This document shows, in pieces, positions 8,377 through 16,972 of a stretch of 64,000 nt of DNA. The number at the start of each line of letters is the position of its first letter. Position 1 is the stretch's first letter. The notes below the pieces were generated by a model. The model was not told the DNA's origin. It searched no databases and saw only the letters and a list, made by a program, of their open reading frames with translations. The stretch is from an uncultured Prevotella sp. GTDB taxonomy: Bacteria; Bacteroidota; Bacteroidia; Bacteroidales; Bacteroidaceae. The position numbers and the translations under genes were made by a program. The stretch lies in the NCBI GenBank assembly GCA_905233165.1, contig CAJODL010000012.1, positions 1 to 64,000 of the forward strand. The letters run 5' to 3'.

Positions 8377-10396
8377 ATCTGTTTTTAAATGCTTTGAGGC
8401 CTGATTGTAGGAACTGTATATATGCCGGAATATCTTCGTCGTAGGAACGAGGCTTCTGGAGGACGGCATGCATATAACTTCCTTCGCCTTTGGTAAACGT
8501 CTGACGGGAGTCGAGAAGAACGTAGAAGGGTTGGGTGTTGTGCCCGAAGCGGGAACGCTGGAAATAACTCCACTTGTCACCAATAGTACGAAGGGTGCGC
8601 TGCTGTCCGTTTTCTGTTACTTTGATAGGTTGTGGTAAGGCAGTCTTATCGTCCACATACAATTGGATGAGGATATAGTCATTATTGATAATATCCTGCA
8701 CCTCGGGGTCTGTCCATACTGCAGCCTCCATCTTACGGCAGTTGACACAACCATAGCCGGTAAAGTCTATCATAACAGGTTTGCCTTCTGACTTTGCAGC
8801 CTCGATGCCCTCGTAGAAATCACGATAAGGATTATGGATGGTACCCTTTGCTTCCTGATGCCAATTCTGGGTACTCATAGGAGGCGTAAATGCCGAAATA
8901 GCCTTGCAAGGTGCTCCCCATAAACCAGGTATCATATATGCTACGAAAGCGAAAGAGAGAAATGAAGATGTAAGATGTAAGATGTAAGATGTAAGATGTG
9001 AAAAGTTGGATTTAAATACTTGGCGGAGGTAGTAGCAGCCAAGTAGGAAGAAAATGATAATCCAGAGTATCAGGAATACTTCACGATCTAAGATGTGCCA
9101 CCCGTAGGCGAGGTCGGCAACAGAGAGGAATTTCAGAGAGAAGGCTATCTCGATTGCTCCCAGTGTCACTTTAACAGATGTCATCCAGTTGCCAGATTTC
9201 GGCGCAGACTTTAACCAGGCGGGGAAGAGGGCAAAGAGCATAAATGGCAGAGCCAAAGCTACCGCAAATCCCAACATACCAATAGCTGCCCCCATAACAT
9301 TACCAGAGGTGCCTAATTCGACAAGCAGAAAACCAACGATAGGTGCTGTACATGAGAAGCTCACCAGCACCAAGGTGAATGCCATAAGGAAGATAGAGAG
9401 AATGCCCGTCTTTTGGGATGCCTTGCTATCAATGGCATTTGTCCAGCTGGAAGGTAGCACTATCTCGAAGGCTCCCAATAGCGAAATACCGAATACCAAT
9501 AGCAGAAGGAAAAAGAAGATATTAAAGAAGGCATTGGTAGAAAGGGCATTGAGGGCGGAAGCACCAAACAATGATGTTACCACCAGCCCCAATAGCATAT
9601 ATATAACAATGATAGAAATGCCATAGGTTACAGCATCAAGGATGCCCTTGGTATTGCGTCCTGTGCCAGTATTGCCTAACTCATGGTTGCCACGCTTCAT
9701 AAAGAAACTCACCGTCATTGGTATGATAGGCCACACACAAGGGGTGAGAACAGCAATAAAACCACCCACCAATCCCAAGAGGAAGATAGTCCACAGAGAA
9801 GGGGGGGGAGAATCGGACGTAGAGGACGGAACAGGAGCGGACGGAAGGGGAGAACTTGCGATACTGGTATCATTAGTCGTACTAGTTGTGCTAGTTGTAC
9901 TAGTGTCACTAGTTAGACTAGTCGCTGTCTCTTCTTCAGTTGCTTTCCCTGGGGCTGATATCCCTCCTTCATAAGAGAAGTCAACACTTGTTGGGGGAAG
10001 ACAGTTCTGGTCATTACAAGCACCATATTCCAGATATCCCTCAACGGAATATTTACTGTCTGTGAGTTTTAGCTTTTGTGAGAAAAGGACGCTTTTCTCA
10101 AAATACATCACCTCAGCATCAAATACCTCTTCAAACTTCTTTATGGGTTTCTGGTCAGCGGTAAGTGTTCCAACAAGTTTTGCTCCCTTGATACTGGTGA
10201 TAGTAAGAGTAGTTGGAGTAGGACCATTCTTCTCATTTTGCGAATAGACATGCCATCCGTCAGACATCTTGCCGCTGAAGAAGATTGTTATCTCGTCATC
10301 GGCAGTCTGCTTTACATAATGTGAAAAACTGACCTGCGCTATTATCTGCAGGCAGGAAAGGAAAGAGAATAGGGCTATCAGGAGTAGTCGATGCAT
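8375..10396 (-). CDS. dsbD: Thiol:disulfide interchange protein DsbD
   Basis: 673 residues. A signal peptide is followed by an N-terminal DsbD-alpha-like domain with the cysteine pair in GACNDQNCLPP. Next come a Ser/Thr/Pro-rich linker (about 150-195), a CcdA-type membrane domain with Cys in TPCVWPI and FSCTAPI, and a C-terminal thioredoxin domain with GYGCVNCRK. It carries electrons from cytoplasmic thioredoxin to periplasmic thiol proteins. Two repeats sit in the gene: 9-nt repeats encoding the linker (9864-9925) and five AGATGTA heptamers (8966-9000) in the loop before the last membrane helix. It is the last gene of the arg-pro-murF run. Confidence 0.93.
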   Translation of the reverse strand: MHRLLLIALFSFLSCLQIIAQVSFSHYVKQTADDEITIFFSGKMSDGWHVYSQNEKNGPTPTTLTITSIKGAKLVGTLTADQKPIKKFEEVFDAEVMYFEKSVLFSQKLKLTDSKYSVEGYLEYGACNDQNCLPPTSVDFSYEGGISAPGKATEEETATSLTSDTSTTSTTSTTNDTSIASSPLPSAPVPSSTSDSPPPSLWTIFLLGLVGGFIAVLTPCVWPIIPMTVSFFMKRGNHELGNTGTGRNTKGILDAVTYGISIIVIYMLLGLVVTSLFGASALNALSTNAFFNIFFFLLLLVFGISLLGAFEIVLPSSWTNAIDSKASQKTGILSIFLMAFTLVLVSFSCTAPIVGFLLVELGTSGNVMGAAIGMLGFAVALALPFMLFALFPAWLKSAPKSGNWMTSVKVTLGAIEIAFSLKFLSVADLAYGWHILDREVFLILWIIIFFLLGCYYLRQVFKSNFSHLTSYILHLTSSFLSFAFVAYMIPGLWGAPCKAISAFTPPMSTQNWHQEAKGTIHNPYRDFYEGIEAAKSEGKPVMIDFTGYGCVNCRKMEAAVWTDPEVQDIINNDYILIQLYVDDKTALPQPIKVTENGQQRTLRTIGDKWSYFQRSRFGHNTQPFYVLLDSRQTFTKGEGSYMHAVLQKPRSYDEDIPAYIQFLQSGLKAFKNR
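8966..9000. repeat. Heptamer array inside dsbD, 5 units (AGATGTA)
   Basis: Four copies of AGATGTA and one AGATGTG in tandem within the dsbD reading frame (translated SHLTSYILHLTS on the minus strand). Because 7 is not a multiple of 3, gain or loss of one unit would shift the frame before the thioredoxin domain. Confidence 0.9.
9864..9925. repeat. 9-nt repeats encoding the Ser/Thr linker of DsbD
   Basis: Degenerate units of the form CTAGT followed by four variable bases recur every 9 nt and encode the Thr/Ser-rich linker. Period 9 preserves frame, unlike the heptamer array in the same gene. Confidence 0.7.
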
Positions 10397-10399
10397 ATA

Positions 10400-11665
10400 C
10401 TACAGCAGTTCCGGCAACTCGAAGAGTCGGATGCCGTTAGAGCCTTTGATAAGGATATGGTATCCGGAAGGAACACCTTCCTCCTGAAGGGCTTGCTTGA
10501 CAGCGGCAACATCGGGGAATTTACGGAAGTGGCATTGGGTATTGCCAAACTCCTTTCCGACAAGCCAAATCAACAGTTCCCCTTCTTTGGCAGATGCCTC
10601 TTCACGAAGGAGGAAGTCAACAACTTTCTGGTGTTCTGCTGCGCTAACCTCTCCCAACTCACGCATATCACCGAGGATAGCCATCTTGGGACTCACTTGC
10701 ATGATAGAGAAATTCTGTAATGCCGCCATCATAGAGGTAGGGTTGGCATTATAGGTATCTACTATGAGTTTGTTATGAGAAGTGATGGTAAGCTGGGAGC
10801 GGTTGTTACTTGGGATATAACCGGAAAGGGCATCATTGATGTCACTCTCGGAAACACCAAAGTGCAAACCGACAGTAGCTGCTGCCATCATGTTCTTGAT
10901 GTTATAGGCTCCGATGAGGTGGGTCATTATCTCGCCACCCTGCCATTGGAAATGCAGATAAGGAGCACAATCGATAACCTCTCCCTTGACATAAGGAATA
11001 AGGTCTAAGCCAGAAGAGATATTCATAAGATATTCGTTCTCGCTGTCGATGAATACCTTACCATTATTAGCACGGAGATAGTCGTAGAGTTCTCCCTTTG
11101 TCTTTATGACACCCTCAAAAGAACCGAAACCTTCGAGATGAGCCTTGCCAACATTTGTTATCAGACCACAGTTAGGTTCGACAATATTCACCAATGTCTT
11201 TATCTCACCAGGATGGTTGGCACCCATTTCGATGACAGCCAAATCGTGTTCTTTTGTCAGCTGAAGAAGAGTCTTAGGTACTCCGATATGATTGTTGAAA
11301 TTGCCTTGGGTGTAGAGCACATTATATTTCTTTCCCAATACTGTTGCCACCAGTTCCTTTGTCGTTGTCTTACCATTAGTACCTGTAATACCGATGATAG
11401 GGGTGTTCAGAGCTTTTCGATGTTCGTTTGCCAACTGCTGCAGTGTTGTCAGCACATCAGGAACGATGATAAATCTGTCATCAGTAGCATACTGAGGTTC
11501 ATCGATAACAGCGTATGAACATCCCTTTTCAAGAGCAGAGGCAGCATAGGCATTGCCATTGAATGTCTCACCCTTTAGGGCAAAGAAAATGCTTCCGGCA
11601 GGGCAGTCGCGGCTGTCGGTAGTGATAACCTTGTGTTGCAGGAACAAAGAATATAATTGTGTCAC
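10400..11665 (-). CDS. murF: UDP-N-acetylmuramoyl-tripeptide--D-alanyl-D-alanine ligase
   Basis: A 421-residue cytoplasmic Mur ligase adding D-Ala-D-Ala to the UDP-MurNAc tripeptide, the last soluble step of peptidoglycan precursor synthesis. The ATP loop GITGTNGKTTTKEL (about 94-107), the Mur motif AVIEMGANHPGEI and the C-terminal domain block DTYNANPTSM are present. Length is slightly shorter than E. coli MurF (452). It lies 3 nt from dsbD (dsbD start 10396) and 30 nt from proA, with a heptamer array in the latter gap. Confidence 0.96.
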   Translation of the reverse strand: MTQLYSLFLQHKVITTDSRDCPAGSIFFALKGETFNGNAYAASALEKGCSYAVIDEPQYATDDRFIIVPDVLTTLQQLANEHRKALNTPIIGITGTNGKTTTKELVATVLGKKYNVLYTQGNFNNHIGVPKTLLQLTKEHDLAVIEMGANHPGEIKTLVNIVEPNCGLITNVGKAHLEGFGSFEGVIKTKGELYDYLRANNGKVFIDSENEYLMNISSGLDLIPYVKGEVIDCAPYLHFQWQGGEIMTHLIGAYNIKNMMAAATVGLHFGVSESDINDALSGYIPSNNRSQLTITSHNKLIVDTYNANPTSMMAALQNFSIMQVSPKMAILGDMRELGEVSAAEHQKVVDFLLREEASAKEGELLIWLVGKEFGNTQCHFRKFPDVAAVKQALQEEGVPSGYHILIKGSNGIRLFELPELL

Positions 11666-11669
11666 GTTT

Positions 11670-11697
11670 TTTTACTTTAAACTCTAAACTTTATACT
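11670..11697. repeat. Heptamer array, 4 units (CTAAACT)
   Basis: TTTTACT, TTAAACT, CTAAACT and TTATACT fill the gap between the murF start codon and the proA stop codon, touching the latter. Confidence 0.8.
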
Positions 11698-12937
11698 ATG
11701 GTCTGATTTGTCCGTTACCCTTGATGAGCCACTTGAAGGTAGTAATCTCTTCGAGAGCCATTGGGCCACGAGGACCTAATTTTTGGGTAGAGATACCGAT
11801 TTCTGCACCCAGTCCGAACTGCGCACCATCAGTAAAGCTGGTAGGAGCATTCCAATATACACACGCAGCATCGACTTTCTTTTGGAACTTTTCAGCTGCA
11901 GCACTGTCATTGGTTATGATACATTCAGAGTGACCGGAGCCATAGCGACTGATATGCTCTATTGCTTCATCAACATTGTTGACTGTCTTGATAGCCATAG
12001 CATAATCCATAAATTCTGTTCCAAAGGAAACTTCTGTAGCCTGTTCCAACAGGTTGCTTGGATAACTCTTGTTGAGGAATCCATAAGCGCCTGGGTCAGC
12101 ATATATCTTTACATTGAAAGGTACCAGCAACATACCAAGAGTAGGCAGGTCTTTGAGACGATCCTTATGTACTATGAGGCAGTCGAGAGCATTACAAACG
12201 CTTACTCTGCGAGTCTTGGCATTGATGATGATACGAGAAGCCATTTCAAAGTCAGAATCCTTGTCCCAATAAGCATGCACCACACCAGCACCAGTCTCGA
12301 TAACAGGCACCTTAGCATTGTTGCGTACGAAGTCGATGAGCTTTCTTCCGCCTCGTGGTATGCAGACATCAATATATCCAACAGCAGATAGCATCTCGGC
12401 AGTTGCCTCATGAGTAGCAGGCAGCAACTGTACACAATCAGCATCACAACCACACTTGGTGATGACATCCTTGATTAAGGCAACGATAGCCTTGTTAGAT
12501 TCGTCAGCATCATGACCGCCTTTCAATACGCAAGCATTGCCACTCTTGAAGCAGAGAGAGAAGACGTCAAAAGCAACATTAGGACGAGCCTCGAATACCA
12601 TACCGATGACACCGAAAGGAACAGAAACCTTCTTCAGTTCCAAACCGTTAGGAAGAGTCTTTTCGCTAAGCACCCTGTTCAAAGGAGAGGGTAGGGAAGC
12701 CACATTGCGCATATCGTTGGCAATGTCCTCAAGACGCTTTGGTGTCAGTTGCAGACGATCATAAAGAGGATTCGCCTTATCCATGAGGCTGAGGTCTTTT
12801 GCATTAGCCTCAAGAATAGTATTCTCGTTGACTTTTATAGCATCAGCTACAGCGAGAAGAATCTCGTTGCGTTTTTCATCTGATACAAGAGCAAGATTGC
12901 GTGATGCATCTTTTGCTAATTGAAATTGTGATAACAT
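11696..12937 (-). CDS. proA: Glutamate-5-semialdehyde dehydrogenase (gamma-glutamyl phosphate reductase)
   Basis: 413 residues of the NADPH-dependent aldehyde dehydrogenase family; second enzyme of proline synthesis from glutamate. The motif VFEARPNVAFDVFSL, the glycine-rich CVLKGGHDA and the catalytic cysteine in VSVCNALDC are visible, and length matches the family (about 415). It follows proB and proC in one minus-strand run, so the complete glutamate-to-proline route is encoded together with arginine genes. Confidence 0.96.
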   Translation of the reverse strand: MLSQFQLAKDASRNLALVSDEKRNEILLAVADAIKVNENTILEANAKDLSLMDKANPLYDRLQLTPKRLEDIANDMRNVASLPSPLNRVLSEKTLPNGLELKKVSVPFGVIGMVFEARPNVAFDVFSLCFKSGNACVLKGGHDADESNKAIVALIKDVITKCGCDADCVQLLPATHEATAEMLSAVGYIDVCIPRGGRKLIDFVRNNAKVPVIETGAGVVHAYWDKDSDFEMASRIIINAKTRRVSVCNALDCLIVHKDRLKDLPTLGMLLVPFNVKIYADPGAYGFLNKSYPSNLLEQATEVSFGTEFMDYAMAIKTVNNVDEAIEHISRYGSGHSECIITNDSAAAEKFQKKVDAACVYWNAPTSFTDGAQFGLGAEIGISTQKLGPRGPMALEEITTFKWLIKGNGQIRP

Positions 12938-12960
12938 GTTGTTATGTGGTTTTGGGTTGT

Positions 12961-13734
12961 TTACTTTGATTTTGGAATGAATTCTGTATGTATAGTCTCC
13001 TCAGGGTTTGTTAGCAAGGAAGGAAGAATATTATCCCTGTTGCCGTTGGCAATCATTACCTTAATGCCGTTGGCAGCCACTGTGCGGGCTGTGTGATATT
13101 TTGATTCCATACCACCTCTGCCAGCGCTACTCTTACTCGGAAGGATGTACTGGTCAAGATTGTCCTCAGGTTTCACCTGCCTGATAATCTTGCTGTCAGG
13201 GTTTGCCGGATTGCCAGTATAGATGCCATCGATATTGCTGAGAAGGATGAGGGTTTCTGCTCCCATCATCTGTGCTATCAGTCCAGATAGCTCATCGTTA
13301 TCGGTGAACATCAACTCTGTAAGACAAACAGTATCGTTTTCGTTGACAATAGGTATGACACCATTATCAAGCATCAGAGTCATACAGTTGCGTTGGTTCT
13401 TGTATTGCTCTCCTGCTTCGAAATTCTCCTTCATCGTCAGCACCTGTCCGATGTGAATATTGTATTCACGGAAAAGGACGTAATAAAGGTTCATGAGTTT
13501 CACCTGTCCCATAGCGGAGAATAGCTGGCGCTGTTCTGCGGAATCCAACTCATGGTCCACCTTCAGTTCCTGCCGTCCGCATGCCACAGCACCAGAACTG
13601 ACGAGAATCACCTCATACTGATGTTGCTTGAGCCATGCTATCTGATCAACAAGAGCCGAGAGTCTTGTGATATTTAGTTTGCCTTTTTCGGTGGTGAGCA
13701 CATTAGAGCCCACTTTTACTACTATACGAGACAT
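12961..13734 (-). CDS. proB: Glutamate 5-kinase, short form without PUA domain
   Basis: 257 residues, the amino-acid-kinase domain only: KVGSNVLT at the N-terminus, VSSGAVACG, and the ATP/substrate blocks PIVNENDTV and GRGGMESKYHTA. E. coli ProB is 367 residues with a C-terminal PUA domain that is absent here, so this is the short form known from several lineages. It phosphorylates glutamate, the committed step of proline synthesis, and is usually inhibited by proline. It is placed between proC and proA. Confidence 0.95.
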   Translation of the reverse strand: MSRIVVKVGSNVLTTEKGKLNITRLSALVDQIAWLKQHQYEVILVSSGAVACGRQELKVDHELDSAEQRQLFSAMGQVKLMNLYYVLFREYNIHIGQVLTMKENFEAGEQYKNQRNCMTLMLDNGVIPIVNENDTVCLTELMFTDNDELSGLIAQMMGAETLILLSNIDGIYTGNPANPDSKIIRQVKPEDNLDQYILPSKSSAGRGGMESKYHTARTVAANGIKVMIANGNRDNILPSLLTNPEETIHTEFIPKSK

Positions 13735-13752
13735 CTTATTGTTTTTCTGTAT

Positions 13753-14547
13753 TTATTTTAATCCGGCTTTAAGACTCTTGATGACAGCAGAATTGAATCC
13801 GCTGTGATCTAATTCGTTGAGTCCCTTGATAGTTACTCCACCAGGGGTGGTAACCTTATCGATAGCCTCTTCCGGATGCCAACCTGTTTCTTTCAACAAA
13901 GACACCGCACCCTGCATTGTCTGAAGCGCTATCTGCTTAGCCTGATTAGGATAGAATCCCATCTCGCAGCCACCCTCCATCTGGGCGCGGATGTAACGCA
14001 TTACGTATGCTATGCCGCAAGAAGCCATCATCATACCAGAGCCAACGAGATTTTCAGCAACAACAAGAGTGTCGCCACAAAGAGAATAAAGAGCATCTAC
14101 CTTTGCAAGAGCCTCATCAGAAGTGTTCTTACCTTTGGCAATGAATGACATACTGGCTCCAAATTCTGCAGCGATATTAGGGATAACATAGCAGATATCA
14201 CCTGTTCCCAGTTTTTCCTCTACCTTGTCGGTAGTAAAGTTGGCTGCATCAGAAACGATGATCTGTTCCTGCATATTGAGAGCAGGAATTATCTCATCAA
14301 GTACTGTTGGCATCAACCAAGGCTTTACAACTATCACAACAATCTTCGCATCCTTTACAGCAGCTACATTATCTGTTGTAGTAGTGATAGATGGATACTT
14401 GCTTTTGAAAGACTCCAAAAGGGCTTCGTTCTTGTCAGCAATAGTGAGGGTAACCTCTTTAGATTTTGCCCATCCGTGAATGAGGGCTCCTCCCATATTT
14501 CCGCATCCTATAACGGCAATATGCATATTATGTATATCTGCTTTCAT
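13753..14547 (-). CDS. proC: Pyrroline-5-carboxylate reductase
   Basis: 264 residues (257 if the second ATG at 14526 is used, which places IAVIGCGNMGGAL at the very start as in most homologues). A Rossmann NADPH-binding motif (GCGNMGG), the central VVVKPWLMP block and the C-terminal TTPGGVTIKGLNELD signature are all present. It makes proline from pyrroline-5-carboxylate. It follows argD by 24 nt. Linking proC to argD may allow carbon exchange between ornithine and proline routes, which is inference. Confidence 0.95.
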   Translation of the reverse strand: MKADIHNMHIAVIGCGNMGGALIHGWAKSKEVTLTIADKNEALLESFKSKYPSITTTTDNVAAVKDAKIVVIVVKPWLMPTVLDEIIPALNMQEQIIVSDAANFTTDKVEEKLGTGDICYVIPNIAAEFGASMSFIAKGKNTSDEALAKVDALYSLCGDTLVVAENLVGSGMMMASCGIAYVMRYIRAQMEGGCEMGFYPNQAKQIALQTMQGAVSLLKETGWHPEEAIDKVTTPGGVTIKGLNELDHSGFNSAVIKSLKAGLK

Positions 14548-14571
14548 TTGTTGACAATGTTTTTATTTCAA

Positions 14572-15711
14572 TTATATTACTTTCTTTAAACGTGAGATGA
14601 AAGTGTCCACATCGGCTTTTGTCAGGCAGAGAGGTGGCAACAGACGCAACAGATTAGTGCCAGCACAACCTGTGAAACAATGCTGTTCATATACCAATGG
14701 CTTACGTACTTCTGCATGAGGCTTATCAAATTCTACACCAATCATGAGACCACGACCTCTGACGTCTGTAATATGAGAACCTTCTGGAGAAGCCTGCAAC
14801 AGTTTCAGTTGAGCCATGAGATATTCGCCCACTTCGTGTGTATTCTCAATGAGTTTTTCTTCTTCCATAACATCAAGGACTGCCAATGCTGCTGTACAAG
14901 CGAGGTGATTACCACCAAAGGTGGTTCCCAGCATACCATACACTGGTTTGAATTCAGGAGAGATAAGCACACCACTCATAGGAAAACCGTTTCCGATGCC
15001 TTTGGCAACAGTAATCATATCAGGACGAATACCTAACCATTGGTGTGCAAAGAATTTTCCGCTTCTTCCGTAGCCACATTGTATTTCATCGCAAATAAGG
15101 ACTGCTCCATTTGCCTTACAAGCTTTTGCCAACCCTTGAGCAAATTCAGGAGTAGCCATCTGTATGCCACCAACACCCTGTATGCATTCCAAGATAACAG
15201 CACAAACATCGCCCTTTGCCAACTCTGTTTCCCAAGCGGGAAGGTCGTTCATAGGCAGGAATGTAACATGTCCGTTGTCATTGATAGGAGCTACAATTTT
15301 TGGGTTGTTTGTTACCTCAACAGCGAGGGAAGTACGTCCGTGGAAAGCTTTCTGAACTGACAGGACACGCTTGCGTCCATTGGTGAAAGAAGCGAGTTTC
15401 AGGGCATTTTCATTTGCCTCAGCACCAGAATTGATAAGGAACAGCTGATAATCATCATATCCGCTGATTTTGCCAAGACGTTCAGCCAGCTGCACCTGTA
15501 ACTTATTTTGGACAGAGTTAGAATAGAATCCCAGTGTATTGAGTTGTTTGGTCATCATCTCTACATAATGAGGATGGCAATGACCTATGCTGATAACGGC
15601 ATGTCCACCATAGAGGTCCAGATATTCCTGACCTTTGTCGTCCCATACCTTACAACCTTGTCCCTTGACAATATTTACATCGAAAAGGGGATATACATCG
15701 AATAGTTTCAT
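14572..15711 (-). CDS. argD: Acyl-ornithine aminotransferase (ArgD family)
   Basis: A 379-residue class III PLP aminotransferase. The PLP lysine sits in TVAKGIGNGFP; the substrate blocks NSGAEANENALKLA and CDEIQCGYGRSG are intact. It converts N-acyl-glutamate semialdehyde to N-acyl-ornithine. In Bacteroides the acyl group is reported to be succinyl rather than acetyl, and this enzyme may use succinylated substrates here, which is inference from the group. A degenerate heptamer array lies directly before the start codon. Confidence 0.94.
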   Translation of the reverse strand: MKLFDVYPLFDVNIVKGQGCKVWDDKGQEYLDLYGGHAVISIGHCHPHYVEMMTKQLNTLGFYSNSVQNKLQVQLAERLGKISGYDDYQLFLINSGAEANENALKLASFTNGRKRVLSVQKAFHGRTSLAVEVTNNPKIVAPINDNGHVTFLPMNDLPAWETELAKGDVCAVILECIQGVGGIQMATPEFAQGLAKACKANGAVLICDEIQCGYGRSGKFFAHQWLGIRPDMITVAKGIGNGFPMSGVLISPEFKPVYGMLGTTFGGNHLACTAALAVLDVMEEEKLIENTHEVGEYLMAQLKLLQASPEGSHITDVRGRGLMIGVEFDKPHAEVRKPLVYEQHCFTGCAGTNLLRLLPPLCLTKADVDTFISRLKKVI

Positions 15712-15752
15712 TTTTGATTTTTCAATTTTTCAATTATCAATTTTCAATTTAG
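15711..15752. repeat. Degenerate heptamer array (CAATTTT)
   Basis: CA dinucleotides recur at 15723, 15731, 15738 and 15745 (spacings 8, 7, 7) in a T-rich context between argD and argC. It is less regular than the other arrays. Confidence 0.6.
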
Positions 15753-16768
15753 AATGCACTCGCTTTGAGTTTCAGACCTGCTGTCTCATCGAGTCCGAAC
15801 ATAATGTTCATATTCTGCACAGCTTGTCCCACAGCTCCCTTGAGGAGGTTGTCGATAATTGATGTTACAACGACTTTGCGTCCAAAAACATCAATATGTA
15901 CGAGAGCCTTGCTGGTGTTCACTACCTGCTTCATATCCAGAGCTTTGTCACTATAGTGTGTCATAGCAGCATCTGCATAGAAGTCTTTGTACAAGGCAAC
16001 TAGCTCTTCTGCATCATGAGGCTTATCCAATGTTACCATTTCAGTACAGAAGATGCCTCGTGGGAAGTCGCCACGATAAGGAATGAAGTCAACTGTTATG
16101 CCTGTTGCATCAAAACCCTCATCCAAGGTGTCTATGACATGTGGCGCATCAGCAGGTTTTAACTCATTCAGAGTCTGGCATATCTCGTGCAGATGCTGAT
16201 GAGTAAACAGCTTATATACAGAGAAGTTATTGTCTCTCCAAGAGAAATGTGTTGTTGCTGCAGGTTTTTGTCCTGCTCCTGTAGAACCTGTGACAGCATT
16301 CACCGCTATATCGTGGGTCAGTAATCCTGCTTTTGCCAATGGCAGCAATCCAAGTTGTATGCATGTAGCGAAACATCCAGGGTTGGCAAGATGTTGGCAG
16401 CTGCGTATGGCATCGCGGTGTGTCTCAGGCAGTCCATAGACATAGTCGTGAGTAGGTGCGGCGATACGGAAGTCCTGTGCCAAATCGATAATCTTCACAT
16501 TGGCAGGAATTGTATGTTCCTTCAAGAAGGCCTCAGACTTTCCGTGACCAAAGCAGAAGAATACAACGTCAACATCCTCGAAAGGCATCTCTGATGTAAA
16601 CTCCAGTTCTGTTTCGCCAATTAGTCCTTCGTGGATATCACAGACTTTGTTTCCAGCATTTGATTCGCTGTTAGCAAAGACAATTTGTACGTCAGGATGG
16701 TTAATTAATAGCCTTATTAACTCGCCGCCAGTATATCCGGCAGCACCAAGTATGCCTACTTTTACCAT
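15749..16768 (-). CDS. argC: N-acyl-gamma-glutamyl-phosphate reductase
   Basis: 339 residues. An N-terminal Rossmann domain (GILGAAGYTGGEL) and the catalytic cysteine in NPGCFATCIQLG identify ArgC, which reduces N-acyl-glutamyl phosphate to the semialdehyde. The usual NPGCYPT reads NPGCFAT, a variant of the active-site loop. Its ATG overlaps the end of the upstream PspC-domain gene by 7 nt (ATGGTAA), showing translational coupling. No argB kinase is present in this run, so that step must be encoded elsewhere. Confidence 0.95.
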   Translation of the reverse strand: MVKVGILGAAGYTGGELIRLLINHPDVQIVFANSESNAGNKVCDIHEGLIGETELEFTSEMPFEDVDVVFFCFGHGKSEAFLKEHTIPANVKIIDLAQDFRIAAPTHDYVYGLPETHRDAIRSCQHLANPGCFATCIQLGLLPLAKAGLLTHDIAVNAVTGSTGAGQKPAATTHFSWRDNNFSVYKLFTHQHLHEICQTLNELKPADAPHVIDTLDEGFDATGITVDFIPYRGDFPRGIFCTEMVTLDKPHDAEELVALYKDFYADAAMTHYSDKALDMKQVVNTSKALVHIDVFGRKVVVTSIIDNLLKGAVGQAVQNMNIMFGLDETAGLKLKASAF

Positions 16769-16965
16769 TGCTGTTTGTTTTTAGAAGGTATAATCCAATA
16801 GAGAATAGGGTAGAGTATAATACCAGGAAATCCCGCACAAATTATTGTCAGTATAGCATAAGCTATTCTGACCATTGTAGGGTCGAGGTTAAAATACTCT
16901 GCTATTCCTGCACAGACACCGCCCAACAGGCGATTGTCTGATAGCGTTAGAGGCTTTTTGTCCAT
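16762..16965 (-). CDS. Small PspC-domain membrane protein
   Basis: 67 residues, essentially one PspC domain: LSDNRLLGGVCAGIAEYFNLDPTMVR followed by a hydrophobic hairpin and WIIPSKN. PspC proteins in enterobacteria sense envelope stress. Stand-alone short versions are common in Bacteroidetes and their role is not settled. It sits 7 nt after argG and overlaps argC by 7 nt, so it is transcribed with arginine genes. Nothing in the sequence links its function to arginine. Confidence 0.85.
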   Translation of the reverse strand: MDKKPLTLSDNRLLGGVCAGIAEYFNLDPTMVRIAYAILTIICAGFPGIILYPILYWIIPSKNKQQW

Positions 16966-16972
16966 ATTCTTT

